DNA from: Parafrankia elaeagni
GTDB taxonomy: Bacteria > Actinomycetota > Actinomycetes > Frankiales > Frankiaceae
NCBI RefSeq assembly: GCF_000374165.1
Contig: NZ_KB893705.1
Coordinates: forward strand, 62,001-126,000
Length of the DNA: 64,000 nucleotides
Direction: 5' to 3'
Shown here: one piece after another, positions 9,706-18,377 of the stretch
Layout: each line of letters begins with the position of its first letter
How positions within the stretch are numbered: position 1 is the stretch's first letter
Translations under genes and position numbers: made by a program
Notes under the pieces: model-generated
The model's input: only the letters and a program-made list of their open reading frames with translations
What the model was told of the DNA's origin: nothing
The model's database searches: none

Positions 9706-10989
9706 ATGGACGCGTGGCCCTCTCCCCAGCTGCCCCGGCTTCCCGGACAGGGTCGCGACCTTCGCGTTCTCGACACCGCCCACGGCGAGGTGCGGCCGTT
9801 GACGCTCGGGTCGACGGTCCGGCTCTACGTCTGCGGGATCACCCCCTACGACGCCACGCACCTGGGGCACGCCTTCACCTACCTGACCTTCGACCTGCTG
9901 CAGCGCACGGTCCGTGACGCTGGGCACACCGTGCAATATGTGCAGAACGTCACAGACGTCGACGACCCGCTACTCGAACGCGCCGAGCGCGACGGGGTCG
10001 ACTGGCAGGACCTCGCCCGCCGCGAGATCGAGCTGTACCGCGCCGACATGACCGCACTGCGCATCCTCCCGCCGGACCACTACATCGGCGTCGTCGAGGC
10101 CGTGCCGCTCATCGTCGACATGGTCGCCCAGCTGGTCGAGCGCGGCGCCGCCTATCCGGTGCAGGGCGACCTGTACTTCTCCGTCGCCGCCGCGAAGGAC
10201 TTCGGCCAGGTCGCCGGTCTGGACGCCGCCCAGATGCTGACCGCCTGCGCCGAGCGCGGCGGTGACCCCGACCGGCCTGGCAAGAAGGACCCGCTGGACC
10301 CGCTGCTGTGGCGCGCGGAACGGCCCGGTGAGCCGTCCTGGCCGTCGCCGTTCGGGCCGGGCCGGCCGGGCTGGCACGTCGAGTGCTCCGCCATCGCCCG
10401 GCACTACCTGGGCGCGACCATCGACGTCCAGGGCGGCGGCAGCGATCTCGCGTTTCCGCACCACGAGTGCAGCGCCGCGCACGCCGAGGTCGCGAACGGC
10501 GCCTGGCCGTTCGCGCGCGCCTACGTGCACGCCGCCATGGTCGGGCTTGACGGGCACAAGATGTCGAAGTCCAGGGGCAATCTGGAGTTCGTCTCGCGGC
10601 TGCTGGCGAACGGGGTGGCGCCGGCCGCGATCCGGCTGGCCCTGCTGCGCCACCATCACACCGAGGAATGGGAGTGGACACCGGGCGCCCTGCCCGCGGC
10701 TGCGCAGGCCCTGGAGCGATGGCGGGCGGCCGCGGCGCTGCCGCCCGCGTCCGCCCCGGACACGCGGTCCGTGCTCGCCGACGTCCGGGCCCGGCTCGCG
10801 GACGGGCTCGACGCTCCGGGCGCTGCCGCCGCCGTCGACGCCTGGGCTGCTGCCGCGCTCGCGGCGGACGGCACGGCGGGCGGCGGGAGGGCTGGCGGTA
10901 CGGCTGTGCCGGAACAGGTGACCGTCCGCGATATCGTCGATGCGTTGCTCGGTATTGATCTTGGTTCTGTTCTACCGAGAGGAACCTAG
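9706..10989 (+). CDS. mshC: L-cysteine:1-D-myo-inosityl 2-amino-2-deoxy-alpha-D-glucopyranoside ligase (mycothiol synthesis)
   Basis: MshC joins cysteine to GlcN-inositol in an ATP-dependent step of mycothiol synthesis in the cytosol. The 427-residue protein is homologous to cysteinyl-tRNA synthetase. It has [20 protein letters not shown] with the zinc-binding Cys and the HIGH-like signature, [15 protein letters not shown] and [12 protein letters not shown] with further zinc ligands, and HKMSKSRGN as the KMSKS loop. It lacks the anticodon-binding domain of CysS, as expected. The ATG at 9706 is supported by protein content and by a TACCCT box 7 bases upstream. A DivIVA-like gene starts 3 bases after its stop. 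Confidence 0.95.
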   Translation: MDAWPSPQLPRLPGQGRDLRVLDTAHGEVRPLTLGSTVRLYVCGITPYDATHLGHAFTYLTFDLLQRTVRDAGHTVQYVQNVTDVDDPLLERAERDGVDWQDLARREIELYRADMTALRILPPDHYIGVVEAVPLIVDMVAQLVERGAAYPVQGDLYFSVAAAKDFGQVAGLDAAQMLTACAERGGDPDRPGKKDPLDPLLWRAERPGEPSWPSPFGPGRPGWHVECSAIARHYLGATIDVQGGGSDLAFPHHECSAAHAEVANGAWPFARAYVHAAMVGLDGHKMSKSRGNLEFVSRLLANGVAPAAIRLALLRHHHTEEWEWTPGALPAAAQALERWRAAAALPPASAPDTRSVLADVRARLADGLDAPGAAAAVDAWAAAALAADGTAGGGRAGGTAVPEQVTVRDIVDALLGIDLGSVLPRGT

Positions 10990-10992
10990 CCG

Positions 10993-12282
10993 ATGGGGGC
11001 GCACCACCGCCGGGACGAGCCCGGCGCCGCCATGGAACGGCCGGCCTTCGACCAGGTTGCCCAGGGGTACGACCCCCGCCAGGTCGATGACTACCTGGGC
11101 GTCCTGTGGCGGTACGCAAGCGAGGTGACGTCCCGGATGGCGGCGGCGGAGTCCGCGCTGCGTCACGAGCGTGACCGCCGTGAGGCGGAGACACGGCTCG
11201 CCGGGGGAGCGTCTACCCAGGCCGGTGGGCGGATCGGGCTCATGCTGGAGATCGCCCAGCGCGAAGCCGACGACATCATCGCCGGCGCGCGGCGGATCGC
11301 GCAGTCAGCGCTGGAGGAGGCGGTGGCCGAGGCCGGCGCCAACCACCCGATCGTGCGTGAGGCCCGGGAGCAGGCGGAGAAGCTGCTCCTCGACGCGGTC
11401 GAGGAGAGCCGCCGGCTCGCCCTGGCCCGGCACGAGGACGTCGAGACGGAGATCGCCCGCGGGACGCACTCGCTGGAGGCGTTGCGCCGCCAGCAGGGTG
11501 AGATCGTCGGAGCCGTCCTGCGGCTGCGCCGGCTCCTCGGCGAGGACGAGATCGACCGCGCTGTGACCGACCTCGTCCGAGCCGGGCTGACACCCGCCGG
11601 ACTCGATGACGCCGGCCCCCCGGGCACCTCAGGCGGCATCCCCACCGCGGCACCTGGCACTGGTACTCCTGGCACTGGTACTCCTGGCACTGGTACTCCT
11701 GGCACCGGTACTCCCGGCGCTGGTGTGCCAGACGCCGGTGTGTCAGGTGCCGGTGCGCCCCACGCTGGCACGCCGCGCACCGGAGTGTCGGGGCTGGGCC
11801 CTCAGGGCGCCGGTCCGCAGCATTCCGGTCCGCAGCCTTCGGGCCGACAGCAGTCCGGTCCGCAGCCTTCGGGCCGACAGCAGTCCGGTCCGCCGAGTTC
11901 CGGTCCGCCGAACGTCGGTCCGCAGGGTTCCGGTGCGCCTTCGGCTGGCTACAGTGCGGCCGGCCGGGCGGACGCGGCAGGCAACGGCTGGCGGGCTGAC
12001 GGATTCGCGGCCAGCGGCGTGCGGGCCGCTGCCGCGGGCGCGGCCGGCACCGCGGCTGACACGAACCGGCGCGGACCGGGCCGGCACCGCCAGCAGCGCG
12101 ACGTCCCCGACGCCGAGCCGTACCCGGCGGCGGAGCCCTACCCGGCGGCGGAGGCGGCCGACGGGTACGTGCCCGCGGCCAGCGCCCCCGCGGGGGCCGT
12201 GCACGTGCCGCGCATGACCGCCACGGGCTACCGCTCGCCCCGCGAGGACGACATCCTCGACGCGGAGATCGTGGAGGACTGA
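10993..12282 (+). CDS. DivIVA-domain-like coiled-coil protein with repetitive tail
   Basis: The N-terminal region has AFDQVAQGYDPRQVDDYL, which resembles the membrane-binding head of DivIVA/Wag31 proteins. It is followed by charged coiled coil to about residue 190. The rest is low complexity: four or more Gly-Thr-Gly-Thr-Pro units, two perfect 10-residue Ser-Gly-Pro-Gln units and Tyr-Pro-Ala repeats. The end is acidic. Such proteins recognise curved membrane and scaffold polar growth or division. Here the role is inferred only from the head. GAGAGGAA upstream supports ATG 10993; an in-frame ATG lies 13 codons later. It probably shares a transcript with mshC. Confidence 0.7.
   Translation: MGAHHRRDEPGAAMERPAFDQVAQGYDPRQVDDYLGVLWRYASEVTSRMAAAESALRHERDRREAETRLAGGASTQAGGRIGLMLEIAQREADDIIAGARRIAQSALEEAVAEAGANHPIVREAREQAEKLLLDAVEESRRLALARHEDVETEIARGTHSLEALRRQQGEIVGAVLRLRRLLGEDEIDRAVTDLVRAGLTPAGLDDAGPPGTSGGIPTAAPGTGTPGTGTPGTGTPGTGTPGAGVPDAGVSGAGAPHAGTPRTGVSGLGPQGAGPQHSGPQPSGRQQSGPQPSGRQQSGPPSSGPPNVGPQGSGAPSAGYSAAGRADAAGNGWRADGFAASGVRAAAAGAAGTAADTNRRGPGRHRQQRDVPDAEPYPAAEPYPAAEAADGYVPAASAPAGAVHVPRMTATGYRSPREDDILDAEIVED
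11656..11720 (+). repeat. 15-bp in-frame tandem repeat, about four copies
   Basis: The unit GGCACTGGTACTCCT repeats with rising divergence, encoding Gly-Thr-Gly-Thr-Pro in the tail of the DivIVA-like protein. Confidence 0.9.
11824..11883 (+). repeat. 30-bp perfect tandem duplication
   Basis: Two identical 30-base units (11824-11853 and 11854-11883) encode a Ser-Gly-Pro-Gln-rich decapeptide twice, followed by partial, diverged copies. It lies in the disordered tail of the DivIVA-like protein. Confidence 0.9.
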
Positions 12283-12316
12283 CGTCCGGCGTGGTGACCG
12301 CCGCCCGCCGCGGCGG

Positions 12317-13159
12317 TCACTCGCCGCGGCGGCGCAGGTAGCGTTCGAACTCCCGGGCGATGGCGTCGCCGCTGGCCTCCGGCAGTGCCGTCTCCGGCTC
12401 GCGGGACTCCAGCGAGCGGACGTACTCGGCGACCTCGGTGTCGCCGGCGGCGAGCTCGTCGACCTGCCGCTCCCAGGCCTTCGCCTTGTCCGGCAGCTCA
12501 CCCAGCGGGATCTCCATGTCGAGAAGGTCCTCGACCCGGCGCAGCAGTGCGAGGGTTGCTTTCGGGCACGGCGGGTTCGCCACATAATGCGGTACCGCCG
12601 CCCAGAACGACACCGAGGCCAGCTCCGCGCGGGAGCAGGCGTCCGCGAACACGCCGACGATGCCGGTCGGCCCCTCGTAGCGGGACGCCTCCAGCCCCAG
12701 CCGGGCAGCGGTGGCCGGGTCCCCGGCGGTGCCGCTGATCGGCACGGGTCTCGTGTGCGGCGAGTCGGCGAGCAACGCGCCAAGCGTGATGACCATGTCA
12801 CTGCCCAGCGCGTGCACAGCCTCGATGAGCTCGTCGGTGAAGCCGCGCCAACGCATGTTCGGCTCCAGACCGCGGACGAGCACCAGGTCGGAGTCCGACT
12901 TCGCCGGCCGGGCGACCGACAGGCGCGTCGTCGGCCAGGCGATCTTGCGTGAGGCGCCGTCGGTCCCGCTGACCGTCGGGCGGTTGACCTGGAAGTCGTA
13001 GTAGTCGTCGGGGTCGATCGCACCGATCACCCGAGCGCCGAAGACGTTCTCCAGGTGCTCCACGGCAGCCGACGATGCGTCGGCGGCGTCGTTCCACCCC
13101 TCGAAGGCGGCCACGACGACCGGCGACCGTAGCTGGCCGACGCCGGAGAACTCGATCAC
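12317..13159 (-). CDS. PAC2 family protein (proteasome assembly chaperone 2-like)
   Basis: The 280-residue protein begins MIEFSGVGQLRSPVVVAAF with GWNDAADASSAAVEHL next, the signature start of actinobacterial PAC2 proteins. Eukaryotic PAC2 helps assemble the 20S proteasome. The role of the bacterial family is not settled, though this genome does have a 20S proteasome encoded 14 kb away. AGGAGG lies 6 bases before the GTG start. Its 3' end faces the DivIVA-like gene across 34 bases. The product ends in an Arg-rich tail (RYLRRRGE). Confidence 0.88.
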   Translation of the reverse strand: MIEFSGVGQLRSPVVVAAFEGWNDAADASSAAVEHLENVFGARVIGAIDPDDYYDFQVNRPTVSGTDGASRKIAWPTTRLSVARPAKSDSDLVLVRGLEPNMRWRGFTDELIEAVHALGSDMVITLGALLADSPHTRPVPISGTAGDPATAARLGLEASRYEGPTGIVGVFADACSRAELASVSFWAAVPHYVANPPCPKATLALLRRVEDLLDMEIPLGELPDKAKAWERQVDELAAGDTEVAEYVRSLESREPETALPEASGDAIAREFERYLRRRGE

Positions 13160-13490
13160 CTACCACCTCCTGCCGCCTCGTGGCGGCCCCCAGCCCCCAT
13201 GTCAGGGCAACGGTACGTCCTCGCCGAATGCGAGAACGTCTGCCGTCCAGTCTGCCGCGTGATCGCAACCTCCGCCTCAAGGGCAGGAACAACCCTGGCC
13301 CCGTGACCTGTCTACCGGGCCTGGTCGCTCCGTGACGTCGGTGTCCCGTCGGAGAGGTTATGCCGGGCAGGACCCCCACGGGTGATGTCGGGTATGTGTA
13401 GCCGGCCATCGGCCCCCCGGGCGGCCCGGCCCGGACGGCGTCCTGCGTACCGCCGGCAGCGCCGGCAGTACTGCCCGGTACCCTGCCAGA
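13160..13490. other. Divergent intergenic region between PAC2 and HAD genes
   Basis: No open frame here looks coding. It separates the PAC2 ribosome binding site from a TACCCT hexamer at 13479-13484, so it should hold both promoters. I see no terminator. Confidence 0.5.
13479..13484 (+). promoter_or_regulatory. Candidate -10 hexamer TACCCT upstream of HAD gene
   Basis: TACCCT is followed after 6 bases by a GTG at 13491 that opens a 26-codon frame ending inside the HAD start. It could therefore set a leaderless upstream frame or simply a 5' leader of about 73 bases. Confidence 0.35.
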
Positions 13491-13563
13491 GTGCGCCCGA
13501 TCCGGCCCCGGCGCCGGTCACGCACCTGCGGCCGGCCGGCTCCCTCCGGAGGAGGACATCGGC

Positions 13564-14286
13564 GTGAGTGACCTGCCGGCGGCGGTCCTGTTCGACATGG
13601 ACGGGCTGCTCGTCGACACCGAACCGCTGTGGACGATCGCGGAGCACGAGGCCGCCGCCCGGCTGGGCCGGGAGTTCACCCCGGCGATGAAGGAAGCCAT
13701 GATCGGGCACGGTATCGACACCGCTGTCCCGATCATGGTGGCCATGCTGGGCTGTCCCGCGTCGGAGGAGCCCGCCGTCGCGGACTTCCTGATCCGCCGC
13801 TCCTCGGAGCTGTTCCGGGAGCCGGGGGCGATCGTGCCGCAGCCCGGCGCGGCCGAGCTGCTGGCCGTGGTCGCCGCCGCCGGAGTGCCGACCGCGCTGG
13901 TCTCGTCGTCCTACCGGGCGCTCGTCGACCCCGTCGTCGCCGTGCTCGGCGCCCGGCACTTCACCGTGACGGTCGCCGGTGACGAGGTGGCACGCCGCAA
14001 GCCCTACCCGGACCCGTACCTGGCGGCGGCCCGCCTGCTCGGCGTCGACCCGGCGGCCTGCGTCGTGCTCGAGGACAGCCTCACGGGGGCGGCCGCCGGC
14101 ATGGCGGCCGGCTGTGTGACGGTCCTGGTGCCGTCGATGCCGCTGCCGGCGGGGGGCGGGAGCACCGCCGCCGGCGGGCCGGTGAGCCACGGGAGGGTGG
14201 CCAGCCTGCACGACGTCGACCTGGAGACTCTCGCGGCGCTGATCCAGCACCGCGGCGCCACGCCGCCGGGTGGAGCGTCCGAGTAG
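13564..14286 (+). CDS. HAD-superfamily phosphatase (beta-phosphoglucomutase-like subfamily)
   Basis: VLFDMDGLLVDTEPLW near residue 8 is HAD motif I with the nucleophile and acid aspartates. TALVSSSYRALVDPV gives motif II, and RRKPYPDPYL with VVLEDSLTGAAAGMAAG gives motifs III and IV. The cap lies after motif I, as in subfamily IA enzymes acting on sugar phosphates. The exact substrate is unknown. GGAGGAGGA lies about 8 bases before the GTG start. The length of 240 residues is usual for the family. Confidence 0.88.
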   Translation: MSDLPAAVLFDMDGLLVDTEPLWTIAEHEAAARLGREFTPAMKEAMIGHGIDTAVPIMVAMLGCPASEEPAVADFLIRRSSELFREPGAIVPQPGAAELLAVVAAAGVPTALVSSSYRALVDPVVAVLGARHFTVTVAGDEVARRKPYPDPYLAAARLLGVDPAACVVLEDSLTGAAAGMAAGCVTVLVPSMPLPAGGGSTAAGGPVSHGRVASLHDVDLETLAALIQHRGATPPGGASE

Positions 14287-14316
14287 GCCCGCCGGTCAGC
14301 GAGCAGGTCCGCCCGG

Positions 14317-16845
14317 TCAGGTGGTGGCGATCGCGCGCAGGATGTCCATCCGCGCGGCGCGGCGGGCTGGGAAGACCGCGGCGAGTACCCCCAGCACCGC
14401 GCCGACGATCATCACGGCGACGATGGTGCGGACGGGATAGGCGAAGGTCGTCACGCCCTGGCTCTCGAGCGCCCCGGTGAGCGCCCAGCCGAAGAAGCTG
14501 CCGACCAGCACGCCCATCACCGCGCCGAAGATCGCGATGATGACGGACTCGACGATGACCATCAGCCGCATCTGCGGCCGGGTCATCCCGATCGCCCGCA
14601 GCATCCCGATCTCCCGGGTCCGCTCGATCACCGAGAGGGCCAGGGTGTTCACGATGCCGAACAGGGCGATCACCACCGCCAGTGCCAGCAGGACGTAGAC
14701 GAACCCGAGGAACTGGTCGACCTGCTTCTCCTGCTCGGCGACGAACTCGGTCTGGTCGAGCACCTGGATGTTGCCGAACGGCTCCGTCACCTTGTCGATC
14801 TCCGCGCGCACCGCGGCCGGGTCGGCACCCTCTGCCATCGTGACCATCACGAACAGGTCGAGGTTGTTGCTGGAGTGCTTCTGGTACTCGCTGGTGGCGA
14901 TGATCGCGGGCCCGGCGATCGGGCTCTCCTCGTAGGTGCCGACGAGCGTCAGGTCCTTCGGCCCGTCCGCGAACGTCACCGGCACCGGCGCACCGACCTG
15001 CAGGCCCTGCTCCTCGGCGGTCGTCTCGTCGATCAGGACCGAACCCTCGCCCAGCGCACGGATGTCACCGGCGACCTGCCTGACGGCCAGCGCCTGGAGG
15101 AGGCCGGCCGGATCGCCCGCCAGGACGGAGCTGTCCTCCGCCCCGATCTTGATCGGGCTGCTGCGCACCCCGGTGGAGGTGGCCACGCCGGGAGCCCCCT
15201 TCAGGCCCGCGGCGACCTCCGGGCTGAAGCTGGCGAAGCTCGCCTGGCTCACGTAGAAGTCGGCGCCAAGGCTGCTCGACACCGTCTCGCGCACGGACTG
15301 CTTGATCGACTGCCCGAGCACGGCGAACGCGCTCACCAGGGCAAGGCCGATCATCAGCGCCGAGGCGGTGGACGCGGTCCGCCGCGGGTTGCGGATGGCG
15401 TTCTCCTGCCCGAGCCGGCCGGTGGTCCCGAACACGGCGCGCAGCGGGACGCCGACCAGCCGGCTGACCGGCGGGGCGAAGAGCGGTGACAGGGTGGCGA
15501 TGCCGAGGAAGACGAAGGCCGCCCCGGCGCCGACCGCGCTGGCGTTCGGTGTCTCCCCCCGGGCGAGACCGCCCACCACGAGGAGCGCGCCGAGCGCTGT
15601 CAGCACGCCGCCACCGATCGCCCGGGTACGCAGCGAGCGGCTGGGCAACACGTAGGTCTCCCGCATCGCGGCCACCGGCGGCACCGAGGCTGCCTTGCGG
15701 GCGGGGATGAACGCGGCCAGGCCGGTGACGAGCAGACCGATCGCGTAGGCGATGATGATCGTCCGGGCCTGGAACACCAGGCTGCCGGAGGGCAGTGCGA
15801 CTCCGAAGGCCCCCACAGCCGCGCGCAGCCCCACCGCCAGGAGCGCTCCGAGCAGCAGCCCGAGGGTGGCGCCGACGAAGCCGACGATCATTGCCTCAAG
15901 CTGGACGGAGAGCTGCACCTGGAACCGGCTGGCGCCGATCGCGCGCAGCAGCGCCAGCTCGCGGACGCGCTGCGCGACCAGCATCGTGAACGTGTTGAAG
16001 ATGATGAACGCGCCGACGAACATCGCGATGCCGGCGAAGACCAGCAGGAAGGTGGAGAAGCCCCCCACCGCGTCCTGCACCACGCTGGCGCTCTCCTCGG
16101 AGAGCTCCACACCGGTGATCGCCTCGACGTCGGCCGGGAGGACTGCCGCCACCCGGTTCCGCAGTTCCTCCTGGGTCAGTGATCCGGCGGCCGCGAGGCT
16201 GATCGAGCTGAACTGGTCGGGGGCGCCCATCAGCCGCTGGGCCGTCGGAGTGTCGAACAGGGTGACGACGGCGCCGCCCATGGTGTCCTGGCCGCCGATC
16301 CGGAAGGTACCGACGAGGGTGAACTCCTCGGGCTCGGCGGCTGTCTGGACGGACAGCCGCTGCCCGAGCGTCAGGTGGTGCCTGTCGGCGGTCGCCTTGT
16401 CGACGGCGATCTCCTGACCGGTCGGCGCCCGGCCCTGCGCGATCTCCTCGGAGCTGGTCGGGGAGTCGCCGGTCCAGTTCGTCCCGATGCTTGGCGGGCC
16501 GCCGCCGCCCAGTGCCTCGTCCGACGCCGGGTCGATGAGGTCGGCCTGGCCACGGACCACACCAGTCGCCGCCGCGACACCGTCCACACCGGTCAGGGTC
16601 GGGATCAGCGAGGCCGGGACGGGCAGCCGATCCGCCTGGCCACCGGTACCGACGGCGTTGACCTTCCGCACCGAGACGCTGACGTTCTTGTTGATGTCCG
16701 CGAAGAGGGTGTCGAAGGTGCGGTTGAGCGTGTCGGTGAGTACCAGGGTGCCCGTGACGAAACTGACACCGACCACGACCGCCAGGGCCGACAGCATGAG
16801 CCGGATCTTGCGGGCCAGCAGGCTCCGCAGAGTGGCGCGCAGCAT
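14317..16845 (-). CDS. ABC transporter permease, FtsX/MacB type with two permease domains
   Basis: The 842-residue protein has an N-terminal signal-anchor helix and a large external MacB-like domain. After these come a three-helix FtsX block, a further helix pair, a second external domain and a final three-helix block. MLRATLRSLLARKIRLMLSALAVVVG is shortened here to its key feature: a basic start leading into the first helix. This layout belongs to exporters of the LolC/MacB class that move lipids, peptides or antibiotics, or transmit force across the membrane. The cargo is unknown. It follows the ATPase gene by 3 bases and is surely cotranscribed with it. Confidence 0.88.
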   Translation of the reverse strand: MLRATLRSLLARKIRLMLSALAVVVGVSFVTGTLVLTDTLNRTFDTLFADINKNVSVSVRKVNAVGTGGQADRLPVPASLIPTLTGVDGVAAATGVVRGQADLIDPASDEALGGGGPPSIGTNWTGDSPTSSEEIAQGRAPTGQEIAVDKATADRHHLTLGQRLSVQTAAEPEEFTLVGTFRIGGQDTMGGAVVTLFDTPTAQRLMGAPDQFSSISLAAAGSLTQEELRNRVAAVLPADVEAITGVELSEESASVVQDAVGGFSTFLLVFAGIAMFVGAFIIFNTFTMLVAQRVRELALLRAIGASRFQVQLSVQLEAMIVGFVGATLGLLLGALLAVGLRAAVGAFGVALPSGSLVFQARTIIIAYAIGLLVTGLAAFIPARKAASVPPVAAMRETYVLPSRSLRTRAIGGGVLTALGALLVVGGLARGETPNASAVGAGAAFVFLGIATLSPLFAPPVSRLVGVPLRAVFGTTGRLGQENAIRNPRRTASTASALMIGLALVSAFAVLGQSIKQSVRETVSSSLGADFYVSQASFASFSPEVAAGLKGAPGVATSTGVRSSPIKIGAEDSSVLAGDPAGLLQALAVRQVAGDIRALGEGSVLIDETTAEEQGLQVGAPVPVTFADGPKDLTLVGTYEESPIAGPAIIATSEYQKHSSNNLDLFVMVTMAEGADPAAVRAEIDKVTEPFGNIQVLDQTEFVAEQEKQVDQFLGFVYVLLALAVVIALFGIVNTLALSVIERTREIGMLRAIGMTRPQMRLMVIVESVIIAIFGAVMGVLVGSFFGWALTGALESQGVTTFAYPVRTIVAVMIVGAVLGVLAAVFPARRAARMDILRAIATT

Positions 16846-16848
16846 CCG

Positions 16849-18027
16849 TCAGGCCCACTCGCCCCGATGGAGGTGGCCGGTCTCGCCGCCGTGGCCGGGT
16901 GCCTGGCCGCCGCGGCGACCGGAACCCTGCCCGTGGTCGCGGTAGGCATGGGCCTGCGGGACGTCCTGCGGATGGCTCCCGGCCGGGTAGCCGCCGGTGG
17001 CGTAGCCCTCGTGCTCGCCGTACTCGGGGGCATAGCCCGCGGGCGCGTACCCGCCCGTGCCGGCGGGGTACCCTCCGTGGTCGGCGTACTCCTCCTCGCC
17101 TCCGTAACCCTCTCGGCCGGTGTAGCCCGGGGCCTGGGCGTCGCGCGGGTTTCTGGGCCGGGGGGACACCGGCTCGTAGTCGTCGTCCTCGTAGTCGTCC
17201 TCGGTGTCGTGCTGGTCGTGCCCGGCGTCGGCCTCCCCGCGGGCCAGCGCGTCGAGGTTCTTCATCCGGTCGAGCACCGCGTCCGGGGTCGGGTCGGCCA
17301 TCGCGTCCACGAGGCGGCCGTCCGCCAGGAAGATCACCTCGTCGGAGTACGACGCGGCTGTCGGGTCATGGGTGACCATCACGATGGTCTGGCCCAGTTC
17401 CCGCACCGAGTCGCGCAGGAACGACAGCACCTCCGCGCCCGAACGGGAGTCGAGGTTCCCGGTCGGTTCGTCGGCGAAGATGATCTCTGGTCGGGTGACC
17501 AGCGCGCGGGCGCAGGCGACCCGCTGCTGCTGGCCTCCGGAGAGCTCGGGCGGCCGGTGCGCCAGCCGCTTCTCCAGCCCCACGGCGTCGACGACCATCC
17601 GCATCCACTTCTTGTCCGGCCGGCGGCCCGCGATGTCGAGCGGCAGCGTGATGTTCTCCGCCGCGGTGAGTGTGGGCAGCAGGTTGAACTGCTGGAAGAT
17701 GAAGCCGATCCGGTCCCGGCGCAGCTGCGTGAGCTGCCGGTCGCCCAGCCGGGAGAGGTCGACGTCACCGATGAAGACCCGGCCGGTGGTCACCGGGTCC
17801 AGCCCGGCGAGGCAGTGCATGAGTGTCGACTTTCCCGAGCCGGACGGGCCCATGATCGCCGTGAACCGGCCGTAGGGGAAGGTCAGGTCGATGCCGCGCA
17901 GTGCTGTGACCGCGGTGGCGCCCGACCCGTAGACCTTGGTCAGCCTGGATGCGCGTGCGGCGGACCCACGCCTGCGGGCGGCACCGCCACGGGGCTCGTG
18001 GCGGTCCGATGCGGGGCGTCGGGCCAT
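16849..18027 (-). CDS. ABC transporter ATP-binding protein (MacB/LolD type) with Tyr/Gly-rich tail
   Basis: Walker A is GPSGSGKST near residue 67, the signature is LSGGQQQRVACARAL, Walker B is IIFADEPTGNLDS and the switch histidine is in VMVTHDP. It powers the FtsX-type permease downstream. GGGAGG lies 6 bases before the ATG at 18027, which settles the start. After the 230-residue ATPase comes an acidic segment and then about 90 residues of Gly, Tyr, Pro and His repeats (units like GGYPAG and GYAPEYGEH). That tail is unusual for this subfamily, probably disordered, and could mediate interaction or localisation. Confidence 0.9.
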   Translation of the reverse strand: MARRPASDRHEPRGGAARRRGSAARASRLTKVYGSGATAVTALRGIDLTFPYGRFTAIMGPSGSGKSTLMHCLAGLDPVTTGRVFIGDVDLSRLGDRQLTQLRRDRIGFIFQQFNLLPTLTAAENITLPLDIAGRRPDKKWMRMVVDAVGLEKRLAHRPPELSGGQQQRVACARALVTRPEIIFADEPTGNLDSRSGAEVLSFLRDSVRELGQTIVMVTHDPTAASYSDEVIFLADGRLVDAMADPTPDAVLDRMKNLDALARGEADAGHDQHDTEDDYEDDDYEPVSPRPRNPRDAQAPGYTGREGYGGEEEYADHGGYPAGTGGYAPAGYAPEYGEHEGYATGGYPAGSHPQDVPQAHAYRDHGQGSGRRGGQAPGHGGETGHLHRGEWA

Positions 18028-18377
18028 GTCGTTCCTCCCAGTCGCGAACAATGTCACCAGCCGGCGGGTGTGTCCCACGGAGTCCGGGGCCGGAGGTTCC
18101 GAAGGGACAACGCGGAGGACACGATCAACATCCTTCCGCCCGACATGTTCGCTGCCGACGGTAACCGGCGGCACCGGACGGGGCGCCGCCGGATCTTCCG
18201 GCCGCGTGTCCAGCTGTCCGCGTTGCGCGGGGCGCCTGGCCGGACCACTGTCCCAAAGTGCTTGTTGGCCCCCGAACGGGTGCCCTCGTCCCACGGCCCG
18301 GGGTTTCCGCCGGCACCCGTGCGGCGTCCTGGTGGCCGGGCCCGGGCACCAGGACGGGTGTCGCGGCCCGGCGCCGG
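18028..18377. other. Intergenic region upstream of the ABC operon
   Basis: These 350 bases lie between the RecB-like stop and the ABC ATPase start on the same strand. No convincing gene is seen. A promoter for the ABC pair is expected but no strong hexamer pair stands out. Confidence 0.4.

Noticed and set aside
11640-11900. Repeats as a possible CRISPR array
   Set aside because: Units are directly adjacent with no unique spacers, keep the reading frame and encode a low-complexity protein tail. No cas genes are present; the RecB-like nuclease at 18378 is not in a Cas4 setting.
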